Counted from the first letter of the stretch, positions 22,980 through 35,691 are shown. The stretch: 64,000 bases of DNA from Athripsodes cinereus (GCA_947579605.1 OX388319.1:2356001-2420000), one strand, 5' to 3'. Translations and numbers: made by a program. The notes: a model not told the origin generated them from the sequence alone.

Positions 22980-23126
22980 TGAATGAAATAGGTATAAGGT
23001 ACAAGATGTGAAAGAAAATTTGAAGAAATTAAAAGGGCTAGCTCAGAGGAAGGGCACAAAAAACCAAATATTTTTAGAACGAGGTAATTAAATTAGTATT
23101 TATTTGTTTAAAAATGTCAATGATAA

Positions 23127-23316
23127 CTTATATTCGCTAAGTGTTTTGGAGACCAGGAGCAGAAAGAGACCCCAATGAGGTGGAGGGATGATATCTATCA
23201 CTCGACACGCTGGGGTCAATACGATGCAGACGGCGCAGAATTAAATGAGGTGGAGGAGGCCTTCGTTCAGGAGTAGACTGGAAATGGCTGAGAAGAAGAA
23301 GAAGAAGAAGAAGTGT
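23127..23316 (+). pseudogene. RTE-like LINE extreme C-terminus with (GAA)n tail
   Basis: One frame reads ADGAELNEVEEAFVQE before a stop, matching the terminal LEEAYIQHW-type block of the intact copy at 46.8 kb. The sequence then ends in GAAGAAGAAGAAGAAGAA (23293-23312). The frame is shifted relative to the GGTGGAGGGATGATAT (RWRDDI) block upstream. Confidence 0.65.
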
Positions 23317-24320
23317 ATTCAAGATAAGAGTTTGTGACGCCAACTTTGATACTGATAATGAAATGATATAAATTGTTTATTATATAAACATAAAACAATA
23401 CAATTATTTTACTAATTAGTCTAGACTTTAAAATAATATTACAAAGAAATCATTTCATAAGAAACAAGAAAGTCGGGCGTTTTTAATAAAAGGATGACAA
23501 ATGAATACGTATAACGTTCCATTGTATGAAGTACATTATACCTTACTATCATTTCAAAAGATATTCTAAATTTGAATCTCCGTCGTAACTATGTAGTGGG
23601 TAAACGGTACATACAAAATGTAGGTACGCTCTCAGATTTAATACAATAATGATAATACATCGTACCTAGGTACCTACTTTTCCTTCGTTACTTGGAACAA
23701 TTAATGACAACTCCACAATCTTCTAAACAATCATCCTCTATTGACAAAATACCTACCTCTTTTATAATATCTTCAGATCTATTTTAGTACCCCACTTGCG
23801 ATGCGACGTGAGGAAATAGTATAGTGGTATTTTATTATTTGTTTTATTTTATCTAACAAATAACGGCTTACGCCTTTTATAAACATTATTTTACATAGCA
23901 TGTTCAGTAACAAATTATACGTATAGATACAATATCAAAGATTTAAATAAAATAATGTTTTTCATATATTGCCTATTGCACACACAACTCGCATATTGCA
24001 ATATACATAACAATAATTATGACCTCAGTAATTTGAACGTTTAGAATATTAACGGTTAGAAAATAAAAATTAAAACAGTTGAAAACCCAACAAAATTAAA
24101 AGCGACCATCGAATCGAATCAAGAAATCACAATCAAAATTTGTATTTCTTGTCTTCTAACTCAGCATCCGTCCCCTAACCCCTTCTTATAGTTCCTTTAC
24201 TTCCCGGTCACTTTGGAATGTTAGGTGTGTGGATAATAGTTCTCTCTAATTTATGTAGTTATTTTTATTATTGCTTGTGTTTTTGTAATTATTATTTTTA
24301 TTTCTGTTTAGTGTTAATGT
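23317..24320. other. AT-rich, no gene seen
   Basis: 23825-23935 resembles an antisense retroelement tail (see 20876-20960). Nothing else recognised. Confidence 0.45.
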
Positions 24321-24324
24321 AACG

Positions 24325-24475
24325 TGGTTAGATGGAAGAAATCACTATATAGTGATAATCTCACTACTGCACGTCAACACATTTTTTTCTTATAGGTATG
24401 TAAGTTTTTCTGCTCTGTTGATTTTGCTATATAAATAATGATGTGCAAGAGGAATCAAATAAATAAAAATTGGGT
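24325..24475 (+). repeat. LINE 3'-end family C
   Basis: GGTTAGATGGAAGAAATCAC, the palindrome ATCACTATATAGTGAT, CTCACTACTGCACGTCAACA and a GATGTGCAAGAGGAATCAAATAAATAAA-type end. The AATAAATAAA tail fits a jockey-like LINE 3' terminus. Other copies lie at 28593, 36645 and, inverted, 32056. Confidence 0.6.
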
Positions 24476-25359
24476 GGGTATTAATGATTCCCAGCAGAAT
24501 CCATTTATTTATTTATTCTATAGAGACACATACATACAGAGAGTTGACAAAACATTAATTAAATAAGAAAAAAACACACATTGATCCGGTCAGGCCAACC
24601 CCCCAATTAAGCGTGTCTACATCATGCACGTTCAAATAAAATTATACAAAACAAAAAACAAACACAAGGGTAAAAACTAACTAATGCAAGTTCAGTAAAC
24701 CAGACTCACATTACGACAAACAACAAATTATAAAAAGGTTAGATGAAAAATTTCTGAATTCTCTGAAAAAAGGTCCAGTAGGTTATCATTCCACATACTG
24801 CCTAGATTGTCAATACATAAATAATATTATTATTAACATTATTACTATATTGTATTCTGTGTCAGTTTGCTGGATGTAATTTCAAATTAATTTGTATTGT
24901 AGTTTTGTTTACACTATTATTGTGTGTAAAGCTTGTAGGTAAGTATTATATAAATAATAATAATATCATCGAGTTTTGTATGTGGAGCTTCTATTATTTC
25001 GCTAATGAGTTGTATTATGCGTAGGGATGGCTAACACAAAGTTGATGCATCGTTTTGAGAATATTTGCTGTATCTGCTTTATTGGGATACCTAAGTTGCT
25101 TTTTCACGATCGCAGCTGATTTATAGCTTACCACGAGGTGTTTACTGGGACCTGTCGGCAGTTTTAGCTTGTGTTCTCAGTGAATGTTCTGGGGGACTCA
25201 TGTATGGGTGGCGGTTTTGAATGTATTCGCTCGGATTAAAAAATAAGCCTGTCAAGGGGCACAGCATTACTTGAGAACTAATTTTTACTGATGTGTCTGT
25301 AAATATATGTTGGACCTGTTAGCGCATGTTTCTTCCTTAACAAAAAAGTGTAAAAAAAA
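24476..25359. other. No gene seen
   Basis: 24500-24800 begins with TTTATTTATTTATTC and may be another antisense LINE 3' UTR. 25010-25330 is GC-richer and unrecognised. Confidence 0.4.
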
Positions 25360-25560
25360 AAACGTTCCGTGATAGAGTGGAATGCAGATATTAGGATAAT
25401 GACCGGATGCGAAAAGACTGTTGTGGATAGAATGCGTGTAAATAAGTTAAGATGATTTGGACATTTGGAGCGTATATGAGTGATGAAATGATGACGAAGA
25501 ATATGAATGCATTAAGTCCGTTAGATACCCCATGCAGCAAATGCCGTGATGGTTGAATGA
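25360..25560 (+). pseudogene. RTE-like LINE C-terminal fragment
   Basis: Nucleotide similarity to the copy at 18430: CGTTCCGTGATAGAGTGGAA, GTGGATAGAATGCGTGTAAA and AAGTTAAGATGATTTGGACA (the LRWFGH region). Reading frames are destroyed. It is followed directly by S3. Confidence 0.55.
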
Positions 25561-25574
25561 GTGGATTAATAAAT

Positions 25575-25765
25575 GTTTACTATACTGTACCACCACGGCA
25601 TTTTCCACAAGTGAAGTAAGCAGCAGATCAGCCGCATGTTATAAACACACAAGCTATCCTCTCTGTGCCAACAAAAAATAAAACACCTGCCTTTTAAAAG
25701 GACACTCAAAAAATTACCGAAAAGAGAAGGGAGACCAATTCTTTGCTGGATTCTCCAGTGCCCGT
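25575..25765 (+). repeat. Repeat family S3, internally deleted
   Basis: The first half (CACCACGGCATTTTCCACAA to GTGCCAACAAAAAATAAA) is joined directly to ACACCTGCCTTTTAAAAGG, so the central ACATTCAGGATGGGTGG block is missing. The end is complete. Confidence 0.7.
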
Positions 25766-26239
25766 GAATAGATTAATTTATGTTTTGTGATTATCAATAC
25801 CTAAATGCTAACTAAGAGTACATCAATCTCAAGAAACTCATTAATCGTAGATTCATCGACAAATTTGAAAACATCGATGTTGAGTAACCATCGTGATATA
25901 ATAATTTACATTACTATGTGTATTTATAATTATAATTAGATGTTTTCAATTTATCTCGTTATATAAATAATTTCTCTCTCAAAGCTCGTGTTAAAATTGG
26001 TAAAGCAAGTTGCTCGGCTGCGAGTGGTAATGTCGTGGTGAGAATTAGATTGTCGCTACGAGACTAAGAGAGGATTAGTTAAATAACATTTATTGTCTCT
26101 AAATTCCGGCCTCGGTCAAAAATTCACAATTACAAAATTGTTGGTAAACCTCAACACTGAATATTTCAGATGTCGAAAATGTGTACAGGCAATGTGGTCG
26201 ACTGACACGGTAGGTACTTGGTGGACATTCATTAATAGG
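25766..26239. other. No gene seen
   Basis: No recognised repeat; the small frames overlapping 26093-26299 on both strands lack motifs. Confidence 0.4.
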
Positions 26240-26690
26240 GTTGAAAGGAATCTTCACGTCGTATCCCAAGTGAGATAGACAGAGAGCTAAGAATGCCATA
26301 AAGATCTATCCTTACATACTCTTCTTTCGCTTCTTCTACAATTATGCAATTTCTCATGCATGCACGTCGATTTCTCTTACTCAACACACGGCCGTCCTTG
26401 AGAATTTTATCTCCGTGACACCTTACACCCCTTGTTTCAGATAAGTATATCCTCTTTGTCACCCTTTCCCCATCCATTCGTTCCACAAGTCAAAAACCAT
26501 CGTTACTTGTTTGAACGCATTCTATCTGCAACACTCTGCTCATTCTTGCATCAGCTAATTCTTCTGATATCCTCATTCCTCATTTTATCACGCAACGTTA
26601 CAGCAACCAGTCTCTTCAAAGATTGCATTTCCACAACATTTATTCCACTCTCGTTCCTCTTCATCTATTTCCAATGAACAATGTTTGGTA
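26240..26690 (-). pseudogene. RTE-like LINE C-terminus, best copy of its family
   Basis: The - strand frame covering 26486 to 26232 reads MDGERVTKRIYLSETRG, KILKDGRVLSKRNRRACMRN and VEEAKEEYVRIDLYGILSSLS. This is the window's most repeated LINE C-terminus (ERM, TK-x-IY, NRRACM, EEAKE). Upstream sequence to 26690 continues the domain as remnants of the NAVEMRSLRR-type block. No RT palm or EN is present. Similar copies occur at 18430, 27372, 28243, 35692, 49572 and 59822. Confidence 0.75.
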
Positions 26691-27371
26691 TGAGCCGTGA
26701 GTATTTGGTTTTTTTTTTAAATCAAGTCGTTAAAAGAAAATGTTGACTATGAAATAGATGAAACAACTAATAAGACACTACGTCTAAGAAAAACTTTATA
26801 GTTCGACTTTTTTACAATCAGTAGGTACACAATTTGTTATATTCATCCACCATAATAATAAATGCAGGCAAGCTAACGCCAGTCGATAAAATATATGACG
26901 GGCCAAAAAGAAACACAGTAGATATAGGTTGATGACAAACGACTTACGCTTCAGGCAAAGTGTCCGGCCAGCGCATCTACTCAGGCATTCACTGACTCAC
27001 CATTCACACTCACTCACACGTAGGACCATGGGTTCCTACCTCCATACCTACTTTAGTTCGTGATACCGCATTATACTTTGTCATAGTGTCACGCAGCCAG
27101 CCCGTCGGCCTTATCACCCGTCAGTCGTGTAAGGGAACCCAAACGGAAGATTCGCCTAGAGATATTGATATCCAAAGGTATACCTACGTATTCGAAAATC
27201 TGAAAGGTTGTAAACAATAATAATTTCACTACAAAAACTCGATGACGCTCTTAAACAATACACAATTCCTATCTATATAGGTACCTATTTATTGATCTGT
27301 AAATAATTTATTTATAAAAAAATGATATAAGTGAAAAAATAAGCATATTTGTAATTACCTACTACGCTATA
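26691..27371. other. No gene seen; GC-richer unique block
   Basis: 26930-27170 is less AT-rich than its surroundings, with CATTCACTGACTCACCATTC-type short repeats at about 26990-27015. I recognise no coding frame or repeat. Confidence 0.4.
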
Positions 27372-27690
27372 TATTATTATCCTTCACCTTCACGCCGTGT
27401 CCCAAGTAGATTAGGCAAAGAGAACGGAACGCCATATAAATCCCACATTATGTAATTATTTTTTTTAGCTTCATCTACATTCATACAATTACTAATACAC
27501 GTACGTCGATTCTCTACTTAACCCACGACCATCCTTGAGAATTTGTACCACGTGATCAAGCCACGTAGTTCTCAGACGCTCGCACTTCCTCACACCCTTT
27601 CTTTCAGAAAAGTAGGTATATCCTGTTTGTTATCCTTTCCTCATTCATTCCTTCCACGCTTCCAAACCATCGTACCTAACTTATTTTCAA
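27372..27690 (-). pseudogene. RTE-like LINE C-terminus, decayed
   Basis: Complement of the family 3' end: CACGCCGTGTCCCAAGTAG, GGAACGCCATATAAATC, GTACGTCGATTCTCTACTTA and CACGACCATCCTTGAGAATT, then CATTCCTTCCACGCTTCC. Frames are interrupted. Confidence 0.65.
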
Positions 27691-28242
27691 GCATTACACA
27701 AAAATAAATAATTTTTAATTTTTAAACCTGGCAGTAAAATTTAAGTAAGCTTATTCACATAACGGCGTTTTATAACATGTCCAATTATATCTGCCTATCC
27801 CGCAAATGGTGTTGCATAGAAAATAAGTAGCTATGATATTTTCCGAAATACATTCCAGCATTACAATAATATGAATAAATTCACTAAATAAAAAAGGATT
27901 CGGTCGATAAGTATGGTGACGAAATACATGAGGCAACATTCCCAAAAATCGACTGTAAACAGTAGCAGCTTTATATTGTGTAGGAACTTAAAGTGGGTTC
28001 AGTGATTAACGATAATATGTCAAATGTAATAATAATAACATATAACTTATCTATGTGTAATACTGAACCAACCTACTCTTAGACCTAATATACACCCTAA
28101 ATATTTATCTGTACAGTAAGTAACCTTGTTATATAACAATGCCGCAAGCCGTACAACCTCAAAATGAGGTTTAATCGATGTACAAATAATATATGTACGT
28201 AATAGACTCGCTTTAGCAGCTCAATAAAATAATAAATACTGT
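27691..28242. other. AT-rich, no gene seen
   Basis: No recognised repeat. Confidence 0.45.
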
Positions 28243-28380
28243 ACCCTCACGCCGTGTCCCAAGTGGGGTGGGCAGAAATGACGGAACGCCAAATAGATCT
28301 ATCTTTTCACCCTTCCTTCGCCTCCTCCACATTCATACAATTTCTCATGCACTCAAGATGGTTTCTCTTACTCAACCAGG
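28243..28380 (-). pseudogene. RTE-like LINE 3' end fragment
   Basis: CACGCCGTGTCCCAAGTGG, ACGGAACGCCAAATAGATC and CATTCATACAATTTCTCATG in antisense. About 140 bp, 5'-truncated just past the NRRACM region. Confidence 0.65.
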
Positions 28381-28592
28381 TTAAAAAAACAATCAGTTGT
28401 AAAATGAAATGGAAAATAAAATAAAAAGGCGAGCTTAGGTTGTCAGCAATACATTCCAGACAATCTCAATCACATTTTCAAAGCAAAAGTACGATTTTAA
28501 GTTTACTTAGGCCTACTTCACTTACACGACAGAAGCATATTGCTATAACACATGTCCAAAATTATGCTTAAAAAATACAAATTATAGTGGTT

Positions 28593-28722
28593 ATATGGAA
28601 GAAATCGCTATAAAGTGATAATCTCGCCACTGCGTATCATTACATTTTTTCTTAAGTAAACTGATTTGTTGATTTTGTTATGTGAACGATAATGTGCAAG
28701 AAGAATAAAATAAATAAACAAA
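28593..28722 (+). repeat. LINE 3'-end family C
   Basis: GGTTATATGGAAGAAATCG, ATCGCTATAAAGTGAT, CTCGCCACTGCGTATCATTA and an AATAAAATAAATAAAC tail. Confidence 0.6.
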
Positions 28723-28839
28723 TAATATCTTTGAATTGTAATACCAAAGTAATCCTCTAACCACTTCCTTCCTAATATCAATTCAAACCTCATCTCACTT
28801 ACTTTATAAAATAGTTCCAAGTATTATATAAATATGAAG

Positions 28840-28935
28840 AAAGTGAGCGGATGAAAAAGAAGTAATTGAGTTACGATGGTTTGGACATGTTGAGGGAATG
28901 AACGATGAAGAGAGTGTATTAATCTGCAACTCTGG
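28840..28935 (+). pseudogene. RTE-like LINE fragment (LRWFGHV region)
   Basis: GAGTTACGATGGTTTGGACA followed by TGTTGAGGGAATGAACGATG encodes ELRWFGHVEGMNDE. It breaks off after about 30 codons. Confidence 0.6.
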
Positions 28936-29835
28936 CATCCTAATATATAAATAAAAGACTCCATTTCCATACACAACAATTCGGTCTTTCTGGTTTGATA
29001 AAGACTTGAAATAAATGTATGTAGGTTTTAATTATATATCAATTCGTCCCTCTTCTGACTAACTGTCATATCTGATGTTTTTGGCGAAAACGAGTTATGA
29101 TCACCAATGTGTATTTATATGTGCCCTGCATGTCTTCACTGAAGATCACACCTGTAACTGTTACCGTTTTTCTGGAAAAGCCTTCTGGTTTGTTGTCGTA
29201 TTTACGAATTTTTCTAAATAAAATTTGTTGTGTCTACTAATTTCTCAAAATTTCTTCACAAAAATGATATTGAGATATATAAGAATAGGAACAAATAAAA
29301 TAATGTAATATATTTACATTGAATCATATAACTAGGAGAGACGAAAATATGCACGACAAAACACAAAAAACGCTCTCCTGAACAATTTACTTTTAGGCAG
29401 ATACGACAGTAAGTCAGAAGAGGGACGAAGTGTGAATATTTGTACTTATTGAAATGAATTTACTACCTTTTATTTAAAAAAAATGAAGTTATATTTTATT
29501 TGGGATTTTGTGGCTTAACATATTGTTGGTAAACACTGTATTAATAATATATATCCCATACATACCTATTTAAATACAATACCTATATCATTACGCAGTA
29601 CTATGACAACAATGTATTTTTATAACTCATATTTAAACTCACTGTGTAGGTACAGTTTATAATATTTACAAGTGCTTTTAAAGGAAAATGATTGTTTGGA
29701 CACACAGGAAGAAAATCATTATTTTAATATCACAATTTGTTGAAAAAATAATGCGTTTAAATAGATACTCGAGCTAGATACATGACAGGAAGTAATATAT
29801 ACGAGTATGCAGGTAATTTACATGGACTGGAATAT
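28936..29835. other. No gene seen
   Basis: 29040-29430 contains the inverted pair CGTCCCTCTTCTGACT (29046-29061) and AGTCAGAAGAGGGACG (29414-29429): 16 bp perfect, 350 bp apart. This may be a decayed inverted-repeat element. Confidence 0.45.
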
Positions 29836-29837
29836 AA

Positions 29838-29966
29838 CCGGGTTAGTTGGAAGACATCACATTCTAGCGATCAACTCGCCCTCTGTACATTGAATATTTG
29901 TATAACTGATAGTTTTACGACACTTTATTGTAACAAATGTACAGTGAAGAATAAAAATAAATAATA
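29838..29966 (+). repeat. LINE 3'-end, relative of family C
   Basis: GGGTTAGTTGGAAGACATC, CAACTCGCCCTCTGTACATT and an AAAAATAAATAATAA tail. A related piece is at 58085-58160. Confidence 0.5.
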
Positions 29967-29977
29967 ATTATAGTTTT

Positions 29978-30243
29978 ATTGACGGATTAAGATGCTACGG
30001 GCACATCTTGAGACTACCACAGGATAACATGATCAAAAAGATCATGGACGTAGAAGTGAGACCCAGAAGACCAAGCAAACCAGTGACCACCTGGATGTCC
30101 ACAATTGCCAGGGACATGAAGGAGGCAAAGTTGCGATCGGAGGACGCAGGGGACCGGAAAACTTGGAAGATAAGGACTAGGAGAGCCGACCCCCAAGTAA
30201 ATGGGATAAAGGCGAGGGCGAAGAAGAAGAAGATTGATGGATT
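29978..30243 (+). mobile_element. RTE-like LINE, 244-bp 5'-truncated insertion
   Basis: The element body 29989-30232 encodes in one frame LRLPQDNMIKKIMDVE, KPVTTWMSTIARDM, RTRRADPQVNGIKARAKKKK, the usual RTE-like terminus (GH-x-LR-x-P, W-x-x-x-I-x-D, ADP). A GAAGAAGAAGA tail closes it. Flanks are ATTGACGGATT (29978-29988) and ATTGATGGATT (30233-30243), an 11-bp duplication with one difference. The frame runs on into the flank to 30331, which is not part of the element. Confidence 0.75.
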
Positions 30244-30439
30244 CATGGTCTTAGGAATGTACCGGGAAGGGGTGACCCAATTGACAAAGGAAAGGTTTTT
30301 TTGGAAAGGTGACAGGGAAATTCTTGTTTAAAAATAATAATGTCAAAATAAGGAACTTTAATTAACTTTTTCAAACATTCTTAACTTGTAATACTTTGAT
30401 AGCCTACTTTAATTTTACTTTGTGCTTTTGCCTTTGATC

Positions 30440-30592
30440 TGTTCCCGTGGCGCAATACATCAGCTGGCTCACGTCCGCGACGAAGACCACCAAAAAGATG
30501 GAAGGATAGCTGATCATCAGTGTCACAAGAGGGAACAACTTCCGAAACAACAGATCAATGATCTACTACAAGAGGGATAAGAAGAAAACGAA
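30440..30592 (+). pseudogene. Possible RTE-like LINE end
   Basis: The frame RPRRRPPKRWKDS followed by a stop resembles the GRP-x-x-RW-x-DD block of RTE-type termini. Surrounding frames are broken and the assignment is tentative. Confidence 0.4.
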
Positions 30593-30717
30593 TAAATAAA
30601 CATGCATAGCAAAATAAAATACTTTATTCCTTCAAAACATAGTTGAAACTAAGTTATTTAACCTTAAATAACATTGTTTCAGTTGCTGTTACATGTGTTT
30701 ATATACAATAATAATAT

Positions 30718-30755
30718 TATATAAGGGTGCGTAGTACACAACATAAGTTCAGTAG
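30718..30755 (+). promoter_or_regulatory. Possible TATA + initiator core promoter
   Basis: TATATAAG (30718-30725) lies 33 bp upstream of the A of TCAGT (30749-30753), an arthropod initiator consensus. That spacing fits a TATA-dependent promoter with start at 30751. The 120 bp downstream are GC-richer than the surroundings (TTTCGCGAAAG, GTGTCGCGAAAC), as a 5' leader might be. No coding exon was found next to it, and chance matches are easy in AT-rich DNA. Confidence 0.35.
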
Positions 30756-31984
30756 CGAGCTTGTATCAACTTTCGCGAAAGCATCGTGTCGCGAAACTTA
30801 GTCGATTTGTCACCCGGTTAGACAGTGAAACAATACGCGACGTGTTCAAACATTCAGCGTCCTGTTATGACACGGGAAATCATGTAAAATAGATTAATCT
30901 AATGATACTACAACAGTTTAGTACCTACAATGTTATCATACAATGATAATATAGATTAATACAATATTTATAGAGGATGCTAATGACCGACCGATATTAT
31001 TCTTCGTAGGCTTGTGGAAGCAATCGATAAAATGTGTTTATAGTAAATCTATATTTATATAAAAGAAAGTGGTGTTAGTTACTCCATTTATGAATCAAAA
31101 ATGGCTGTACTGATTTGAATGATCTCTGATTTGTTGGATTCTTCTCCGCCCCGAATAGCCGATAGGCTATTAAAATATCTTACAAATTCACGGGAAGAAA
31201 AATTACGAAGAAAATTATTTACGGCATAGATTTTTAATTTCAATAAAAAATGCAATATGGAGAATTATACAAAATTAACGATGATGTTTTTTCATATAGA
31301 TTGGCCTCTTTATAGAATATTTCTTGTATACATTTTCAAATGAGAATTGTTATCCAAACAATTTAACATCTGTGGTTCTAAAATTTCAATTTTGAAAAAA
31401 TCATGGAAATAATTTTTATAAATTTAAAATGAATAGGTATCTACCTCAAAAAATAAATTACTACCTACATAATTATATATATATTTATTTTATTAGACTA
31501 GACGATGACACACTTGGACAATTACGGGAGTTTGTGTTAATTACACGTGTTCTAAAAACAATAAACAATAATAAGAAATGCAATTTACTGCCTCACCAGA
31601 TTTTTGTCTGTTCTGAGGCAGTAATATGGTCTAATGTTTCACGTCATTTTCTCATAATCCCATAATACGAGTGTTACTTAGATAACATGAGAAAATATAA
31701 CAAGCAACATAAATCCATAAGCAGACGTCAGCGAAATTGAAAACAAAATCTCACACAGGCGAACAGGTATGTGATATCATCCACGTGGATGTATATGCAA
31801 TATCCACGGGTATGTTTCACATTAAAAAGATACTGTATTATTTCTCTACTACATGTACAGATAAGTCTCGGATCGGCCTTAGCCCGTTCTGTTCCGTTTA
31901 ATTTAGATAGGTAATAAAAATATATAAAATGAAAACATTAAAACAGTGAATGTTAACAGTGTTTTTATTTATATATTTTTACAT
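30756..31984. other. No gene seen; one short hairpin
   Basis: 31585-31595 and 31614-31624 are exact 11-bp inverted repeats (TTACTGCCTCA) with an inner CAGA/TCTG pair. The 78-codon frame at 31429-31665 overlaps this and is probably chance. Confidence 0.5.
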
Positions 31985-32545
31985 TATCATACTATAAACA
32001 TCACGGCATATACCACAAGTGAGGTAATTATCAAATTAACTGAACGTAACAAACATTTTATTTATTTATTTATTTTGCACATCATCATTACATAAAAGTG
32101 TTAACAAAATAATATAAAATTTTGAAAACTAGGACGATGTGCAGTGGCGATATTATCACTATAAAGTGATTTCTTCCATCTAACCACGACACATTGAGAT
32201 AAACCTAGTAAAAACAAATTTACTTACAAAAAAATATATTTTTATATTATCCATGCCAATAAAATAATAAGGCACTCAATATGGGTGCGGTGCTTCATCT
32301 CTGAATTGAAGATGTCAATTTCAAAGGTATACAGGGAAACGGTGCATTTTGAACGCAAATCGTCCAAGGTATCGGAATAATAAAATTGTTCACTGAAAAA
32401 CAATGCCTCTCTTTAGACTAAATTTACGTAAATTTACAACAATTGTAAGTTTGAATATAAAAGTCGTATTACCTTTTAAATAACATTCGAAAAATTTCAG
32501 AAAATATTGCGAGACTTATACTTTACCGTGTTCTCCATGGGGTGC
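31985..32545 (+). repeat. Repeat family S3, split by a LINE tail
   Basis: Begins CATCACGGCATATACCACAA and GTGAGGTAATTATCA, stops after GTAACAAACATT (about 32055), and resumes at CCATGCCAATAAAATAATAA (about 32253). It then continues through TGAATTGAAGATG to GTGTTCTCCATGG. The 200-bp gap is a family C LINE 3' end in opposite orientation. Confidence 0.6.
32056..32215 (-). mobile_element. LINE 3'-end family C inserted into S3
   Basis: T-rich TTTATTTATTTATTTATTTT tail at 32060, then GCACATCATC, GTGCAGTGGCGATATTATC, ATCACTATAAAGTGAT and CTTCCATCTAACCACGAC: family C in antisense. A clear target-site duplication was not found. Confidence 0.6.
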
Positions 32546-33825
<1,280 letters not shown>

Positions 33826-34070
33826 CTAGGTGTGCTTTGTCCAATTAAACTACCAGAAGACATGCCGAGGGCTCGGAGTCAATCCCGGGTTCGATTCTCG
33901 CCCTGGATAAAATTAAGAATAGCCTTTTTCAAATCGTCCTGGGTCTGAGTGCTACCTACATATAGATGTATTTAGTGTGGTAATACCCAGAATACAAGAT
34001 TCATGAATCTCGAGTTGGGACGACCTCGATCTGTGTGACTTTTCCATTTCTATATTTTTTTTTATTATTC
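33826..34070 (+). mobile_element. SINE family S1
   Basis: The tRNA-derived head with GGGTTCGATTCTCG (33888-33901, B box) is followed by GTCCTGGGTCTGAGTGC, CAGAATACAAGATTC, GACCTCGATCTGTGTGAC and a T-rich end. Nearly full length. Confidence 0.75.
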
Positions 34071-34679
34071 TTATTATCGCTTGTAATTTTCTTAACTTTA
34101 TAATTTGTTATAATTTTTTATTAATTGAGTTGAAAATTATTTTGTAAAACTCTTTAATATTTTATCGAAATAAACACAAACTTTCTAGTTTTTCTAAATT
34201 TTATAACAGGAGCAGTAACCTGGTTTTGACTTGCAAAGTCATTTTTTTATTTATTTACAAGAACAAAACAAATACAAAGTACCTACAGAAACAAGGTAAA
34301 TCTTTCGAAGGTTGAATTTCATTCCTATAAAAAAAATATACATTTTGTTACAACATTATAATAATTATGATTTCGGGAAAAGCGCGTACCGCTAGAATCA
34401 ACAAAAATGAAATTATATTTGAACAATAAAAAAGTGCGTAATACGAAAAGAGTAGACATGCAGAAAGATAAACAGAAGATAGACAAAAGTTCCAAGTTCC
34501 CACGAGATGGTAAGCTCATCGAAGCATGAATCACAGTAATAACAATAGCAGTAGCTTAATAACAATCACACTCGTACATCGATGGCTTAAAGCAGAGAAG
34601 ACACATGTCCACATTTGACAGTTTCATGAAAACAGGTTTTCAAAGTTTGAGATTTTCAATTTATTAACTACGCGTTATT
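34071..34679. other. AT-rich, no gene seen
   Basis: 34240-34310 starts TTTATTTATTTACAAG and may be an antisense retroelement tail. Confidence 0.45.
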
Positions 34680-35143
34680 TTTTAAGAATGAGGAACTTTC
34701 ACAAAAAAAAAAATCAACTCAAAAAATAAAAATTATGGTGCTTTTTATATTTTTAAATTTACCACCATTTAAAAAAGCAATTTTCGCACTTCGCCGCAAA
34801 AAAGTCCACTCAAAAAAAACACGGAACACGGACGTGGCTACCACACGTGCAGGTAAGTACTCGCGTGCCTGGCTTGCGCAGGCAAAATTTCAAGCAAGTC
34901 GAAAAGTCCGCAAGCCGCGCTGTAGGATTTGCGCGGGACACAGTTTTACCAACTACACGCACGGTGTTCCATGTACAAGTCGGCCTGCGTAGGCAAAACT
35001 ATGGTGATACTTGTGCGTGTAGTAGACGCCTAAGAGTGAGATTTGTGACAATACAACTTAGCGCCTAGCGACGTCACAACGAGCTAATTCAATAACAGAA
35101 AATATGGATTTTTAAAATGAAAATAATGAATGATTTTTTTTAT
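34680..35143 (-). repeat. Repeat J, copy 2 with GC-rich insert
   Basis: The outer parts match 1-345 in inverted orientation. The middle, about 34815-35040, is GC-rich and absent from copy 1. It contains internal near-repeats (GCCTGCGTAGGCAAAAC and CTTGCGCAGGCAAAAT). Two overlapping frames here (34735-34992, 34847-35068) are not considered genes because they span repeat boundaries. Confidence 0.7.
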
Positions 35144-35690
35144 TTTATCGTTTCTTATTAGGATATTCGTGATCAGCGTATATTTATTAATATGAATTGA
35201 TAGCATTTATTCATATTCCTCACACATGCATGTTCCACATTAAGAAAATATCTATAAATGCATTCTCAAATATCTTATGTGACATGTTACATCTGTGCAC
35301 AATGTTCATTTTAGAACGTGTAGCATTCGGTGTTAGTTAAATATTTTGATAATGATACAAGTATTATCGATAATTATGTACTCAGGACATAGAAGACACT
35401 GCAATCGATCTTGTACATAGGTATATTAACACATTTTACCTAAATAGTGGACATGTATCTTTTGTGCTTTAAGCCATCGACATTATATTAACAAGTAACA
35501 GTGAGTGAAATAGCAGGGAACAGGTATTGTGTATCAGGTAACGGATAATTGAAAGTAAAATAGAATAACAATTAACTCATCATTATTAAAATAATTTTAT
35601 TACATTAGGTACGTATAAAATTTATAATAAAATAATTCATTTGTTGATTGTGTGTTCTTTCGTTTTTTTATGAAAATCATACAAATCTCA
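35144..35690. other. AT-rich, no gene seen
   Basis: No recognised repeat. Confidence 0.45.
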
Positions 35691-35691
35691 A

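Noticed and set aside
30008..30331. 107-codon gene
   Set aside because: The first part is a LINE C-terminus and the last third reads through the target duplication into unrelated flank.
31585..31624. TGAGGCAGTAA in a hairpin resembles the start of let-7
   Set aside because: One base differs within the let-7 seed, the match lies on the 3' arm whereas let-7 is on the 5' arm, and the stem is too short for a normal precursor.
34735..35068. Two overlapping + strand frames of 85 and 73 codons
   Set aside because: They lie inside repeat J copy 2, cross its internal boundaries and have no recognisable motif.
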